A stretch of 23,180 nt of DNA from Russula earlei (Eukaryota; Basidiomycota; Agaricomycetes; Russulales; Russulaceae): NCBI GenBank assembly GCA_025769875.1, contig JAGFNK010000743.1, forward strand, positions 1 through 23,180, in the 5' to 3' direction. This document shows, piece after piece, positions 1 through 8,889 of this stretch (its first letter is position 1; every line of letters starts with the position of its first letter). A model generated the notes under the pieces. It made no database searches and was not told the DNA's origin. It saw nothing but the letters and a program-made list of their open reading frames with translations. The position numbers were made by a program, and so were the translations under genes.

Positions 1-485
1 TGTTTTGTGAATCTGGTCAGGAATGCTCATCATTTGGCCAGCCCTGAGGCAGATCTATGATCTCAGTGACATCGTATGCTTTTGCCAGCCATAGTGCCAA
101 GTGCGAGGAGTTCATATCAATGGCATGTATTAAGTTTGAAGTGTCATATTGTAGTAAATCTACAAGGACTGGATCACACTGAATAAACCATGAAACGTAT
201 TGACATTGTTATGAACAACCTGCTATGGTACATGCTATATAATTTATCAATCCTGTGAAGTCCTGGAGTCAGAGCAGTGATGAGTCATAGCAATAGGTGG
301 GAGTGGAGGGGGGACATACAGTACATCCTGCTCAGATTCACAGTCAATGGAAATGATGTCCTGCTCTGTGTGACATAGTGGGGTTGAGGAGTCTTGATGA
401 GCAATGGTCATGAGGCGCAGGTGTTTATGCTGTCTGGATGAGCATGATGGGGAGGCAGGAGTGCAGCCCACAGTCTTTCATGGCA
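1..485 (-). other. Unassigned sequence with short ORF-like remnants
   Basis: No family is recognised. On the minus strand a frame stays open for about 63 codons from position 208 to a stop at 17-19. Its translation looks protein-like rather than low complexity (segments such as CDPVLVDLLQYDTS and LALWLAKAYDVTEIIDLPQGW), but it has no upstream start. A second minus frame, 471-247 (74 codons), contains an acidic stretch (ISIDCESEQDV) followed by prolines. The two could be exons or frameshifted parts of one decayed gene or transposon ORF; nothing in the window decides this. Homology to LTR1 begins abruptly at about 486, so this is the sequence beside the truncated LTR1 copy A. Confidence 0.3.
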
Positions 486-670
486 TAAGCTGCTGAGTAA
501 GAAGGCTCCTATTGATGAGTGAGAGCCTCTTGTGTCCATGTGTTAACTGCTTAGTACATGTGCAAAGCACCTGATTCATTTACTGTTGGTTAGTTTAGGG
601 CTGGTCATCTGAGGACTTGTGGTTTTGTCTGTGGAATAGAGTTGTCCATAAGGCCCCTTATATAGTCTTA
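486..670 (-). mobile_element. LTR1 copy A, inner fragment (truncated solo LTR)
   Basis: This matches the U3 part of the LTR1 family defined by complete copies at 11895-12855 and 16100-17059. It is colinear with about 16490-16675, then resumes at 6170 after the Tc1/mariner insertion. The LTR orientation is minus, so this is the more 3' portion of the fragment. Homology stops near 486, before the TATA box, hairpin and U5, so the copy is truncated. The TA at 669-670 is one copy of the Tc1 target duplication. Confidence 0.8.
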
Positions 671-719
671 CAGTGACCCAAAAAACTGTTCAAATGTTTT
701 GTACATTTTTATTGTATTA
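671..719 (+). repeat. Tc1 left terminal inverted repeat, outer part
   Basis: This is the outer 49 bp of the left inverted repeat. It carries the presumed transposase-binding motif AAAAAACTGTTCAAATG. It pairs with the reverse complement of 6121-6169 and is separated from the rest of its repeat (4598-4770) by the foldback. Confidence 0.85.
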
Positions 720-783
720 CTGTCGTTTTCACGTGACCTTGCACTTGCCATTTTTGGATGTCATTTCGAGTGCGAAAATAAAA

Positions 784-1335
784 CTGCTATATCTCAACAG
801 TTTCTCAACAGATTGCCTTGAAACTTTGACAGTAGAACCTTATATGTTGTATCTAGGTGCAGCTAAAATATGGGAGCCTAATATCTAGTTCTTAAAATGT
901 CGATTTTCGGGTGGTGACATGAGTGCAAAACTTTGAACTGCCATATCTCAACTGTTTCTGAACCGATTGACTTGAAACTTCGACAGTGGGATCCCATGTA
1001 CTGTATCTAGGTGCAGCCCAAGAGTTGGGGTCTGATTCTTAGTTTTTGAAGTTTCGGTTTTTGGGTGTGATCTGAGTTCGAAATTTCAATCTGCCATATC
1101 TCAACCGTTTCTCAATAGATTGCCTTGAAACGTGGACAGTGGGACCTTATATACTGTATCTAGGTGCAGCGAAAATATGGGAGCCTAATATTCAGTTTTT
1201 GAAGTTTCGAGTTTTGGGTGCCGAGCTGCATGTGAAATTTCGTACTGCCATGTCTCAACCATTTCTCAATGGATTGTCTTGAAACTTGGACAGTGGAACC
1301 TCATGCACTGTAGCTAGATGTTTCACTCGTTGGAT
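784..1335 (+). repeat. Four-unit subterminal tandem repeat, left foldback arm
   Basis: Units start at 784, 938, 1091 and 1245 with the motif CTGCCATATCTCAAC or a close variant, giving a period of 153-154 bp. Each unit also contains TTGAAAC..GACAGTGG, TGTATCTAGGTGCAG and a GAAGTTTCG-like segment. Units differ from each other much more than the two arms do, so the array is older than the arm duplication or homogenisation. Confidence 0.88.
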
Positions 1336-1559
1336 GTTCACGTTTTGGGGTGCCAACCCCAAGCATGATAATATTACATTATCCCTACAGCTGAATCCAT
1401 CCATCCATGATATGATATGACTATTACAACTGTACCGTGCAAGAAGGGCACACTTAAGTTCATGGGGCTGGACAAGGACTGAGGGAAGAGTGAAAGAGAC
1501 AAAATTGAAATGATGACGCGAGGCGTGCGTCGAGGCAGCAATAGGCATCGGCACACGTA

Positions 1560-2459
1560 CATGTGTGTGTAGCTTCTTCAGTGAGTCTTCGGCCTCGCAT
1601 GCGCATGGTCACATCGTCGCAAAGGGGGGTGTGCACGTTCTGAGGTGTTGCCATGCGTTGGAACGCAGGCACAGTGCAGGGAAGCAGGAGGGAGGAGTGT
1701 GCTTGCGTCGTGTGTCAAATGTGTCGTTGCGACGTGGTGTTGCCAGGCGTCGGCCGTGTTGCTGATATTGGTGCTGCTGCTGTTGTTGTTGTTGTTGATC
1801 CTGGTGCTGCTGTCATGGCAGAGGCTGAGGCATGGTCATTTGAGGCAATGGGGTGGCAAGAGGCAAGGGCGTAGGCGATGGCGTTATGGAAAAGTGTGAG
1901 CGTCTGAGGGGGTGACTTGTGTGTTGCTCGTGCTGTCATCTTGTGGGCGTGGTGACGAGGTCTTTGCCACTGCAGGTGATGGCAGCACTCATGGGTGAGG
2001 TTGTATGTATGGATGGGGATGTGGCGGAAGGGGAGGAGTGGTGCGGCATGGTGCTTGTATCGGCGACTTCTCCTGTGGCGACATCATGGTGGCAGCTGGT
2101 GATCTTTCTGTGGGGCAGCGTCGAGGTAATGATGGGCAATGCTGGATGTGCGGGAACCGCAGGGATGACGGGAGTGGGCGATGTGAAGGCGTGACATTTT
2201 GGCAACTGTACCCGCTATTACGGGGCAGGGTGGGGAACGTGGCGGCGTGGGTTTTGCCTGGAGTCACATAGAAGCATGGCTGTGTGCGCGCATACGTTGG
2301 GCAGCAGAGAGGTGATGTCGTGCCAGGTGGGAGAGCGGGTAAACGTGTGCATGCACCGAGGGGGTCCAGGGGGCATGATCCATTCGTCGTGAAGGGAAGT
2401 AGGATGTTCACATCCTCAGAAAGCGCCGAAGAGTGTCCTGACGGTGAGAAGGGATGAGC
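1560..2459 (-). other. GC-rich inner part of left foldback arm, with inverted copy of Nudix fragment end
   Basis: Base composition shifts sharply from the AT-rich outer arm to GC-rich. Read on the minus strand from 2459, the sequence repeats the 3' part of the Nudix-like fragment seen at 2858-2990: RTLFGAF, then LLPFTT at about 2402-2386, and a TGG-ATC-type WIT motif near 2380. Farther in come proline/threonine-rich frames and a CAG/CAA-rich tract (1760-1815). Frames are broken and no complete protein is recognised. Several CpG sites of the right arm are TpG or CpA here. Confidence 0.6.
1760..1815 (-). repeat. CAG/CAA trinucleotide-rich tract, left arm
   Basis: On the minus strand this reads as a run of CAG, CAC and CAA codons. 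One frame would be Gln/His-rich and another Thr/Ala-rich. The mirror copy in the right arm lies at about 3502-3557, where one CAA is TGA. It resembles the glutamine-rich stretch of a fungal regulatory protein, but no domain is visible, so it is annotated only as a repeat. Confidence 0.6.
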
Positions 2460-2857
2460 TATAAGAAAAGCACCAGGGGACCTATGTAGGAATAAGTTGG
2501 ATTGCTTGTCTCTCTCTTGTTTTCCTATCTGTAGTCTCGTATTCGCAATTGTGGTTCCGGATTTTCTGTTCGCTTGTGCATGCTAGCACTTGGAGTGCTT
2601 ACTCACACATTCTCATGCTATTTGAATCTACATATTGCTTATCCAAGTGGTGGTGACATCGTGCGCATACCTTTGGCTGATCCCACCCACAGTCCGTATC
2701 ACCCAGGTCTCTCCTGGAGGCAACTGCAACAGGAAGCAGGATGATTTGTATCAAATGATGGCAATCTGGGAGACCTTTGAAGAGACAGGTCTACTTCTTG
2801 CATCCTCAACATCGGAGTCCAAGGCACCTCTGAGCGACGTTGCTGTGGACACGTCGC
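2460..2857 (+). other. Unique centre of the foldback (398 bp)
   Basis: This is the only part of the foldback without an inverted partner. Its right half (about 2700-2857) encodes the first part of a Nudix hydrolase fragment, which runs on into the right arm without a break. Its left half (2460-2690) shows no recognisable coding content; its pyrimidine-rich stretch near 2500-2570 could be intronic or promoter sequence of the captured gene. Confidence 0.7.
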
Positions 2858-2990
2858 GCTTGTCCCTTCTCACCGGCAGGACACTCTTCGGCACTTTCTG
2901 AGGATGTGAACATCCTACTTCCCTTCACGACGAATGGATCACGCCCCCTGGACCCCCTCGGTGCGTGCGCACGTTTACCCGCTCTCCCAC
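2700..2990 (+). pseudogene. Captured NUDT19-type Nudix hydrolase fragment
   Basis: The frame at 2635-2901 contains SPGGNCNRKQDD (about 2710-2745), then AIWETFEETGLLLASS (2761-2808), a Nudix box in which the conserved Arg of RExxEE is Trp (an expected CGG-to-TGG change). The two-residue-longer box and the EETGLLLA ending are typical of the NUDT19/RP2-like branch (peroxisomal or mitochondrial CoA- or nucleotide-diphosphate hydrolases). Downstream motifs follow in family order across two more frames: RLSLLTGRTLFGTF (2856-2900), LLPFTT (2915-2932) and WITPPGPPR (2935-2961), then possibly RFYVT (near 3041-3055). At least one indel separates LLPFT from WITPP, and the start and the C-terminus are missing. 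This is a gene fragment, not a functional gene. Confidence 0.75.
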
Positions 2991-3760
2991 CCGGCACGAC
3001 ATCACCTCTCTGCTGCCCAACGTATGCGCACACACAGCCACGCTTCTACGTGACTCCAGGCAAAACCCGCGCCGCCACGTTCCCCACCCTGCCCCGTAAT
3101 AGCAGGTACAGTTGCCGAAATGTCACGCCTTCACATCGCCCGCTCCCGTCGTCCCTGCGGTTCCTGCACGTCCAGCATTGCCCATCATTACCTCGACGCT
3201 GCCCCGCAGAAAGATCACCAGCCGCCACCACGATGTCACCACAGGAGAAGTCGCCGATGCAAGCACCATGCCGCACCACTCCTCCCCTTCCACCACATCC
3301 CCATCCATACGTACAACCTCACCCACGAGCGCTGCCATCACCTGCAGTGGCGAAGACCTCGTCACCGCGCCCACAAGATGACAGCATGAGCAACACGCAA
3401 GTCACCCCCTCAGACGCTCACACTTTTCCATAACGCCATCGCCTACGCCCTTGCCTCTCGCCACCCCATTGCCTCAAATGACCACGCCTCAGCCTCTGCC
3501 ATGACAGCAGCACCAGGATCAATGACAACAACAACAGCAGCAGCACCAATATCAGCAACACAACCGACGCCTGGCAACACCACGTCGTGACGACACAGTT
3601 GACACACAACGCAAGCACACTCCTCCCTCCTGCTTCCCTGCACTGTGCCTGCGTTCCAACGCATGGCAACACCTCAGAACGTGCACACCCCCCTTTGCGA
3701 TGATGTGACCACGCGCGTGCAAGGCCGAAGACTCACTGAAGAAGCTACACACACATGTAC
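2858..3760 (+). other. GC-rich inner part of right foldback arm
   Basis: This is the mirror of 1560-2459. It begins inside the Nudix-like fragment and runs into a GC-rich region with overlapping open frames (for example 2840-3433 and 3112-3381) rich in Pro, Ser, Thr and His. The long open frames come largely from composition: equivalent frames are open on both strands and are interrupted differently in the two arms. A CAG/CAA tract lies at about 3502-3557. No domain is recognised beyond the Nudix remnant. Confidence 0.55.
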
Positions 3761-3981
3761 CCGTGCCGATGCCTATTGCTGCCTCGACGCACGCCTCGCG
3801 TCATCATTTCAATTTTGTCTCTTTCACTCTTCCCTCAGTCCTTGTCCAGCCCCATGAACTTAAGTGTGCCCTTCTTGCGCGGTACAGTTGTAATAGTCAT
3901 ATCATATCATGGATGGATGGATTCAGCTGTAGGGATAATGTAATATTATCATGCTTGGGGTTGGCACCCCAAAACGTGAAC

Positions 3982-4533
3982 ATCCAACGAGTGAAACATC
4001 TAGCTACAGTGCATGAGGTTCCACTGTCCAAGTTTCAAGACAATCCATTGAGAAATGGTTGAGACATGGCAGTACGAAATTTCACATGCAGCTCGGCACC
4101 CAAAACTCGAAACTTCAAAAACTGAATATTAGGCTCCCATATTTTCGCTGCACCTAGATACAGTATATAAGGTCCCACTGTCCACGTTTCAAGGCAATCT
4201 ATTGAGAAACGGTTGAGATATGGCAGATTGAAATTTCGAACTCAGATCACACCCAAAAACCGAAACTTCAAAAACTAAGAATCAGACCCCAACTCTTGGG
4301 CTGCACCTAGATACAGTACATGGGATCCCACTGTCGAAGTTTCAAGTCAATCGGTTCAGAAACAGTTGAGATATGGCAGTTCAAAGTTTTGCACTCATGT
4401 CACCACCCGAAAATCAACATTTTAAGAACTAGATATTAGGCTCCCATATTTTAGCTGCACCTAGATACAACATATAAGGTTCTACTGTCAAAGTTTCAAG
4501 GCAATCTGTTGAGAAACTGTTGAGATATAGCAG
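3982..4533 (-). repeat. Four-unit subterminal tandem repeat, right foldback arm
   Basis: This is the mirror image of the left-arm array, with unit edges at 4533, 4379, 4226 and 4072 (period 153-154 bp). The base differences from the left arm are few. Confidence 0.88.
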
Positions 4534-4597
4534 TTTTATTTTCGCACTTGAAATGACATCCAAAAATGGCAAGTGCATGGTCAAGTGAAAACGACAG

Positions 4598-4770
4598 TAA
4601 CCATATCTAGAGAACCTCTGCAGCTAATCATATGTAACTAGGTTCCTTTTCAAGCTCTACATCATAGCATTGTAATGGTATACTTTACAGAGCATAAGCA
4701 TAATTATTTAGGAAGATATAAGGTATGTTTGCTGGTGTACTCATTTGAACAGTTTTTTGGCCTTGGTTAG
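4598..4770 (+). repeat. Tc1 left inverted repeat, inner part
   Basis: This continues the left Tc1 inverted repeat after the foldback. It matches the reverse complement of about 5950-6125. At 4741-4763 lies a second copy of the terminal motif in opposite orientation (CATTTGAACAGTTTTTTGG), mirrored at 5955-5980 in the right repeat. Confidence 0.8.
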
Positions 4771-4911
4771 TGAATTCATTATTTCTCAGATTAAGATTCG
4801 TATTCTTTCCCCAGAGGGCTAAAATTGAACATGGAGGTCATGTGACCTATAATAAACTCAAACCATGTGCAAATAAGCCAAAACAGCTGCTTCTTCTTCA
4901 CCAACAACATC

Positions 4912-5928
4912 ATGAAGTCTCTTCTTCCTCATGAAGTCAACTACATCATCTCCCTTCTCCAGGTCAACCATTCAGTCCATAACATTGCCAAGGCAGCACA
5001 CAGAAGCATTGGTTCAATCACCAACATTTGCCAGTAATACCTTCCTGACCTTCCAAAGTCCTCTGGAGGTCATCCTTCCAAGCTCTCTAACCTTGACATC
5101 TGCTTTGCCACATGCCTTCTTAGCTCTGGAGAAGCAGATACTGCACCTCAGGTTGCTAGAAGGTTGGAGGTCATCAAAGAGTCCACTATCTCCAATCAGA
5201 CCATTTGAAACTACCTTAACAAGGCAGGCTCGAAGGCAGTTACAAAGAAGAAGAGGCCTTACCTTAAACCAAGTCACTATAGGGCCAGAAAGGACTTTGC
5301 AGAAAAGTACCTATACTGGACTGTGGAGGACTGGAAGAGGGTAATTTGGTCAGATGAGACCAAAATCAATCATATGGGCTCAGATGGCAAGAAATGGGCT
5401 TGGAAAAAAAGAGGAGAGCACCTTTCTGAACACCTTGTTCAACCAACAGTCAAACATGGAGGAGGTTCCTTAATGTTGTGGGGCTGCATGTCTTGGGAAG
5501 GAGTTGGGCATGCAGCAAAGATTGATGGAAGGATAGATGCTGAACTTTATTGCAGCATTTTGGAGGATGAACTACTTGCATCTATCAAGTATTTCAAGAA
5601 GAAATGCAAAGATACCCTCTTTCAACAGGACAATGCCTCTATCCACAAGAGCAGGCTTGCCACATCTTGGTTCCAAGACCACAGAATTCAGGTCATGGAC
5701 TGGCCAGCTCAATCCCCAGACCTCAATCCTATTGAGCATCTTTGGGCTCATCTCAAAAAGAAGCTTGCAGCTTATCCAACACCCCCTAAGGGAATCAATG
5801 AACTTTAGGAGCACACACAGCTGGAATGGGAGGCCATTGATCAAACTGTTGTGCAGAATTTGATAGAAAGTATGCCTAGGAGGGTGGAAGAGGTGTTCAA
5901 AGCAAATGGAGGATACACAAACTACTAA
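4912..5928 (+). pseudogene. Tc1-family transposase, three in-frame stops
   Basis: A single 339-codon frame from ATG 4912 to TAA 5928 has normal Tc1 length (338 residues) and the typical end GGYTNY. Stops interrupt it at 5035-5037 (TAA), 5206-5208 (TGA, probably from CGA) and 5806-5808 (TAG, probably from TGG). The N-terminus is a helix-turn-helix region (NIAKAAHRSIGSI) followed by the linker LPKSSGGHPSKLS. The catalytic domain shows the first Asp in VIWSDETKI, the second in FQQDNASIHKS, and the Glu in SPDLNPIEHLW. There are 34 residues between the last two, so it is DD34E. All three catalytic acids survive, so the copy is inactive because of the stops, not the active site. It would cut and paste the element at TA. 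Confidence 0.92.
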
Positions 5929-5949
5929 TTTCTGGCATATACCCTATTT

Positions 5950-6169
5950 AGATACCAAGGCAAAAAAACTGTTCAAATGGATACACTGGAAGAAATACCT
6001 TATATCTTCTTACATTATTATGTTCATAGTATATATAGTATTTCATTACAAAGCTATGATGTAGAGCTTTAAAACAAGCCCACTAACATGTTATTAGCTG
6101 CAGTGGTTCTCTAGATATGGTTAATAAAATGAAAATGTACAAAACATTTGAACAGTTTTTGGGTCACTG
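5950..6169 (-). repeat. Tc1 right terminal inverted repeat
   Basis: This runs from the inner motif (AAAAAAACTGTTCAAATGG at about 5964-5982) to the terminal CACTG at 6169. It pairs with 671-719 plus 4598-4770. It preserves the empty target of the foldback around 6115-6125. Confidence 0.85.
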
Positions 6170-6560
6170 TATTAGGGTCCTTAGAGTCGACCCTGATACT
6201 TCTATTAAGGTCCTTAGTATTGTTTATAGTTCATTCTAAGGTTATCAGAGTTAGTCTAATAACACGTTATCGAGCCTATAGTATCTTGTTAGTGTCTATT
6301 GTAGAGCACTTTGGGTCATCCTAAAGGGTCTTTAGGAAGCCTATAATACTGTCTTATATTGCTAGAAGGGTTGCCACTAAGTAGGGCTTGTTGTATGTCG
6401 ATTGTACCTAGAATCAATCGCATGACAATGTGTGCATGATATTGTGGACACCTCTACTCACCCCTTTTGGCCATGTGAACAGGGTGGCATCATAGAGGCT
6501 GGGTTTCCTCTAATAAGGAAGGTTCCTTCAAGGGCCCTCTCTGGGAGTTGGTTCATGACA
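6170..6560 (-). mobile_element. LTR1 copy A, 5' fragment
   Basis: This is colinear with 16676-17059 of LTR1-D. It ends GTTCATGACA at 6560, the 5' end of the LTR read on the minus strand (TGTCATGAAC). With 486-670 it makes about 570 bp of the 960-bp LTR, all U3. Confidence 0.85.
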
Positions 6561-7085
6561 CCTGCCTCAGGCTGGTTTCAGTGTCCTGTTTGCTAACCAA
6601 GCTTTTTCTCTTTCCACTCCTTACAGCCATTGTTCAGATGTCCAAATTTGAAATTTGAAAGCTTGAACACCCCTTCAATGATGTACTGTAGATTCATTGA
6701 GTTTTTTGTGTTGCCTTGACTCAATGCCATCCCTGAGGCCCCACAGTGCACGCCAATATAATATAAAAGTGAACATATATATATATGTTGTGATGTTTTG
6801 AAATTTGACGCAGAGGGGCTGATCATTTCACATTCACAAAAGACAACTGTGAGAAGGTTGAAGTTAGTCCATGTGATTGTACACGGCAACTTGCCAGCTG
6901 GCAAGTCAATAAAGTAATCATGGCTCCACAACCATTATCAATTAATTGACCTATATCATATTAGGTTGAAATAACCTTTGACTGCCTGGCCAACAGTGGG
7001 TGGTTCTCCTCTTTGACTTTACAACTTGTCTTAGCATGTCTCACACCTGTCCCAAACTTAGCATGCCACCTAACTCCCAGCATGC
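6561..7085. other. Unassigned AT-rich intergenic sequence
   Basis: No gene or known element is seen. It contains an (AT)n stretch near 6777-6787 and a perfect 18-bp palindrome, ACTTGCCAGCTGGCAAGT, at 6889-6906. The minus frame at 6593-6931 lacks any recognisable motif. The end near 7085 is the genomic flank of the LINE poly(A) end. Confidence 0.5.
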
Positions 7086-7100
7086 TTTTTTTTTTTTTTT
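7086..7100 (-). other. LINE poly(A) end
   Basis: Fifteen consecutive T on the plus strand, just past the 3' UTR of ORF2, mark the target-primed 3' end. The adjoining flank begins GCATGCTGGGAG read outward on the minus strand. Confidence 0.8.
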
Positions 7101-8008
7101 GAATCCGAATTTGTATTCTGTGGCACATACAACATGGTACAGAGATGGTCATGGGCGCTGAGGGCTATGTAGTGTGGTTGGGTGAGTAAATTAAGGTATT
7201 TCCGCTCAGGCGGTATGGCAGTGTTTGGATGTAATGTGTGGTGGTTGGTTGTGATGGTTAGGCGGTATTGTAAACTACTGGGTCTCTCTCATCCCCCTGG
7301 GTCCCAGTTTTCCCTCAGTTTGAGGCATGCCTTGGTTTCTTTAAGAAAGCATAGTGTGCCTTTTGCTCTCTCTGGGTGGTTGAAGAGCTGAGCTAGGTTT
7401 TGTGGACAGCCTCTTGCAGACAAGTGTCTGCGGCACGCATTGTCAAAGAGTGGGCTCAACAGGAGCACGTGCTCAACTGTCTGTACTGGTTTGCCGCATT
7501 GACACTCAACTTGTTCGGTTATGTGTCTTGTGTGAAATTGCTGGGTGTATTCCCCAGTGAAGGTGTGGCCTGTTATGAAATGGTAGAATGTGGATGTGAT
7601 GTGTCTGGAGAACTTATCGTGTTGCTCCATGTTGTTAGTTCTGTTGGAGATGTTGTTGTGTTTGTCTGAGTCAGCTGTTGTCAGTCTCTTTTGGGCAATT
7701 GCGGTAGGGTGGGGTTTCCCATCTGGTGGCCTGGTGAGCGCTGTGTGGTAGGCGAAGGAGGTGCATGGTCCTTCGTGCCAGCTCCTTTCCCAGTTTGCTA
7801 TTGCATCCCTTTCATGTTTGTCTTTCTGTTTGTCTAGGGAGAGGGGTTCTGTGATGTCTTCAGTGGATGTTGTGCTTGCAGTTTCAGTGGCTATTTGTTT
7901 GGCTTTCCAGAAGCCAGTTGGTGTGCTGTTTCTGGGAAGCCAGAGCAGCCTGATGTTCGTTTCTGGGTGAGCGTGTATGAGCTCACCTATTTGTTCTAGG
8001 TGGCGTAG

Positions 8009-8889
8009 TGTCACGGTAATGAGCCATGTCAGTTCTCAAGCGTGAAGATGAGTGGATAATAGAGTTGTGTTCAAGAAACGGGCTGGTTCCCATGTATAGA
8101 GAGTAAGGATCCCTGCAGCGGTCGAAGTGTTTTATGCTAAACAGGTTATGGCCAATAGACCCTTCCTAGTATGACTCGGTCCGTTGAGAAGCTAGGGTAA
8201 GTTGTAATAGGATAGACTAGGGCTGGTTCCACTAGCTATATGCGTTCAAGTCTGTCAGAGACCTTGAACAACGCGGAGAGAGTAGAGGAAGGTAGGTCTT
8301 AAAGGAGGAGAGCTCTTCTCAGTGGAGTGAAGAGAGACTCTTAGGGAAGGAAGGGATAGGTACAGTAGGTGGTAGTTGGTGTGTGTGAAGAGTTGGTGAG
8401 ATGGAGATGTGGATGTGGCTTGAGGATTAGGAGTGAAGTGGGTTGCAGGCGAATATGTTGGACAAGAGTAGGTTGGATTCTACAAGAGACCAAGCTTAGG
8501 GCTTTGGTCACAAAGTACTGAGCTTATATATACAGGAGAAGTGCAGCAATAGCTGCGCTTTGACTGTGCTACTAGTATAGTAGGAGTCATAATAAGTAGG
8601 AGTCATAGGAATGAGGCCACAAATGAGTCAGAACCAAGTAACTGCGCTGCACAGTAAGTGTGCAGCATTGCACAGTCGAAACTAAGAAGCGAATATAAAT
8701 GGAAAGAGAACCAAACAAAGGGAAAGTAACAGCAATCCAGTGTTACCTGGATGTGTATGGATCACATGATAACACAGAAGGGATCACAAGACATAAGAGA
8801 TCACAAGACCAGTAAGTAAAGGGACATACGAAAGCAAGCAGTCCATAGTGAAAAGTAAGAAGTAAATGTAAAAGGAAAATGGTGTAACA
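8009..8889 (+). mobile_element. LTR2 copy 1, solo LTR in LINE ORF2
   Basis: An 881-bp unit starting TGTCACGGTAAT and ending GGTGTAACA, homologous to 19572-20753 after removing an insertion there. The flanks are CGTAG (8004-8008) and TGTAG (8890-8894), a 5-bp target duplication with one change. Excision rejoins LINE codons ...A-L-R-H-L-E... in frame. A TATA box in the plus orientation about 360 bp before the 3' end supports this orientation. No internal region is present, so it is a solo LTR, probably gypsy-type. Confidence 0.88.
8525..8532 (+). promoter_or_regulatory. TATA box of LTR2
   Basis: TATATATA, followed by ACAGGAG, sits about 360 bp before the LTR end and is conserved in copy 2 (about 20389-20396). 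It is the likely U3/R promoter. Confidence 0.5.

Larger units (their letters stand above)
720..4597. mobile_element. Giant foldback element, 3878 bp, TA target duplication
   Basis: Two arms of 1740 bp each (720-2459 and 2858-4597) are reverse complements of one another with scattered differences, separated by a 398-bp centre. Positions map as x to 5317-x almost without indels; for example the repeat start at 784 maps to 4533. The element begins CTGTCGTTTTCAC and ends GTGAAAACGACAG. It is flanked by TA (718-719 and 4598-4599). The uninterrupted target is preserved in the opposite Tc1 inverted repeat (TTATTAACCAT at about 6115-6125), which confirms a TA duplication. No transposase frame is seen, so it is presumably non-autonomous. 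The outer ~600 bp of each arm is tandemly repetitive; the inner ~850 bp is GC- and CpG-rich. Confidence 0.9.
671..6169 (+). mobile_element. Tc1/mariner (DD34E) transposon with nested foldback insertion
   Basis: The termini are near-perfect inverted repeats: CAGTGACCC followed by an A-run and ACTGTTCAAATG at 671, and the reverse complement ending at 6169. The flanks are TA at 669-670 and 6170-6171, and closing the gap restores the LTR1 sequence. The inverted repeats are long. Left outer 671-719 continues, after the 3.9-kb foldback insertion, at 4598-4770, and together these match the reverse complement of about 5950-6169 (shared blocks such as CCATATCTAGAGAACC and AGCTCTACATCATAGC). Without the foldback the element would be about 1.6 kb, normal for Tc1. 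It encodes one transposase on the plus strand, dead from three stop codons. Confidence 0.93.

Noticed and set aside
784..1335. CRISPR-like array
   Set aside because: The units are contiguous 153-bp diverged tandem repeats in a fungal-type foldback, without short identical repeats or unique spacers.
2840..3433. 197-codon open frame in the right foldback arm as a real gene
   Set aside because: It overlaps several other open frames, is mostly Pro/Ser/Thr/His from GC-rich composition, differs in open length between arms, and its first part is a frameshifted Nudix remnant.
6889..6906. 18-bp perfect palindrome as an operator or element end
   Set aside because: It is a single copy in unassigned sequence with no flanking duplication or gene to regulate.
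7086..7100. T15 run as a terminator
   Set aside because: Its place after the LINE 3' UTR and its orientation fit a poly(A) end of target-primed reverse transcription.
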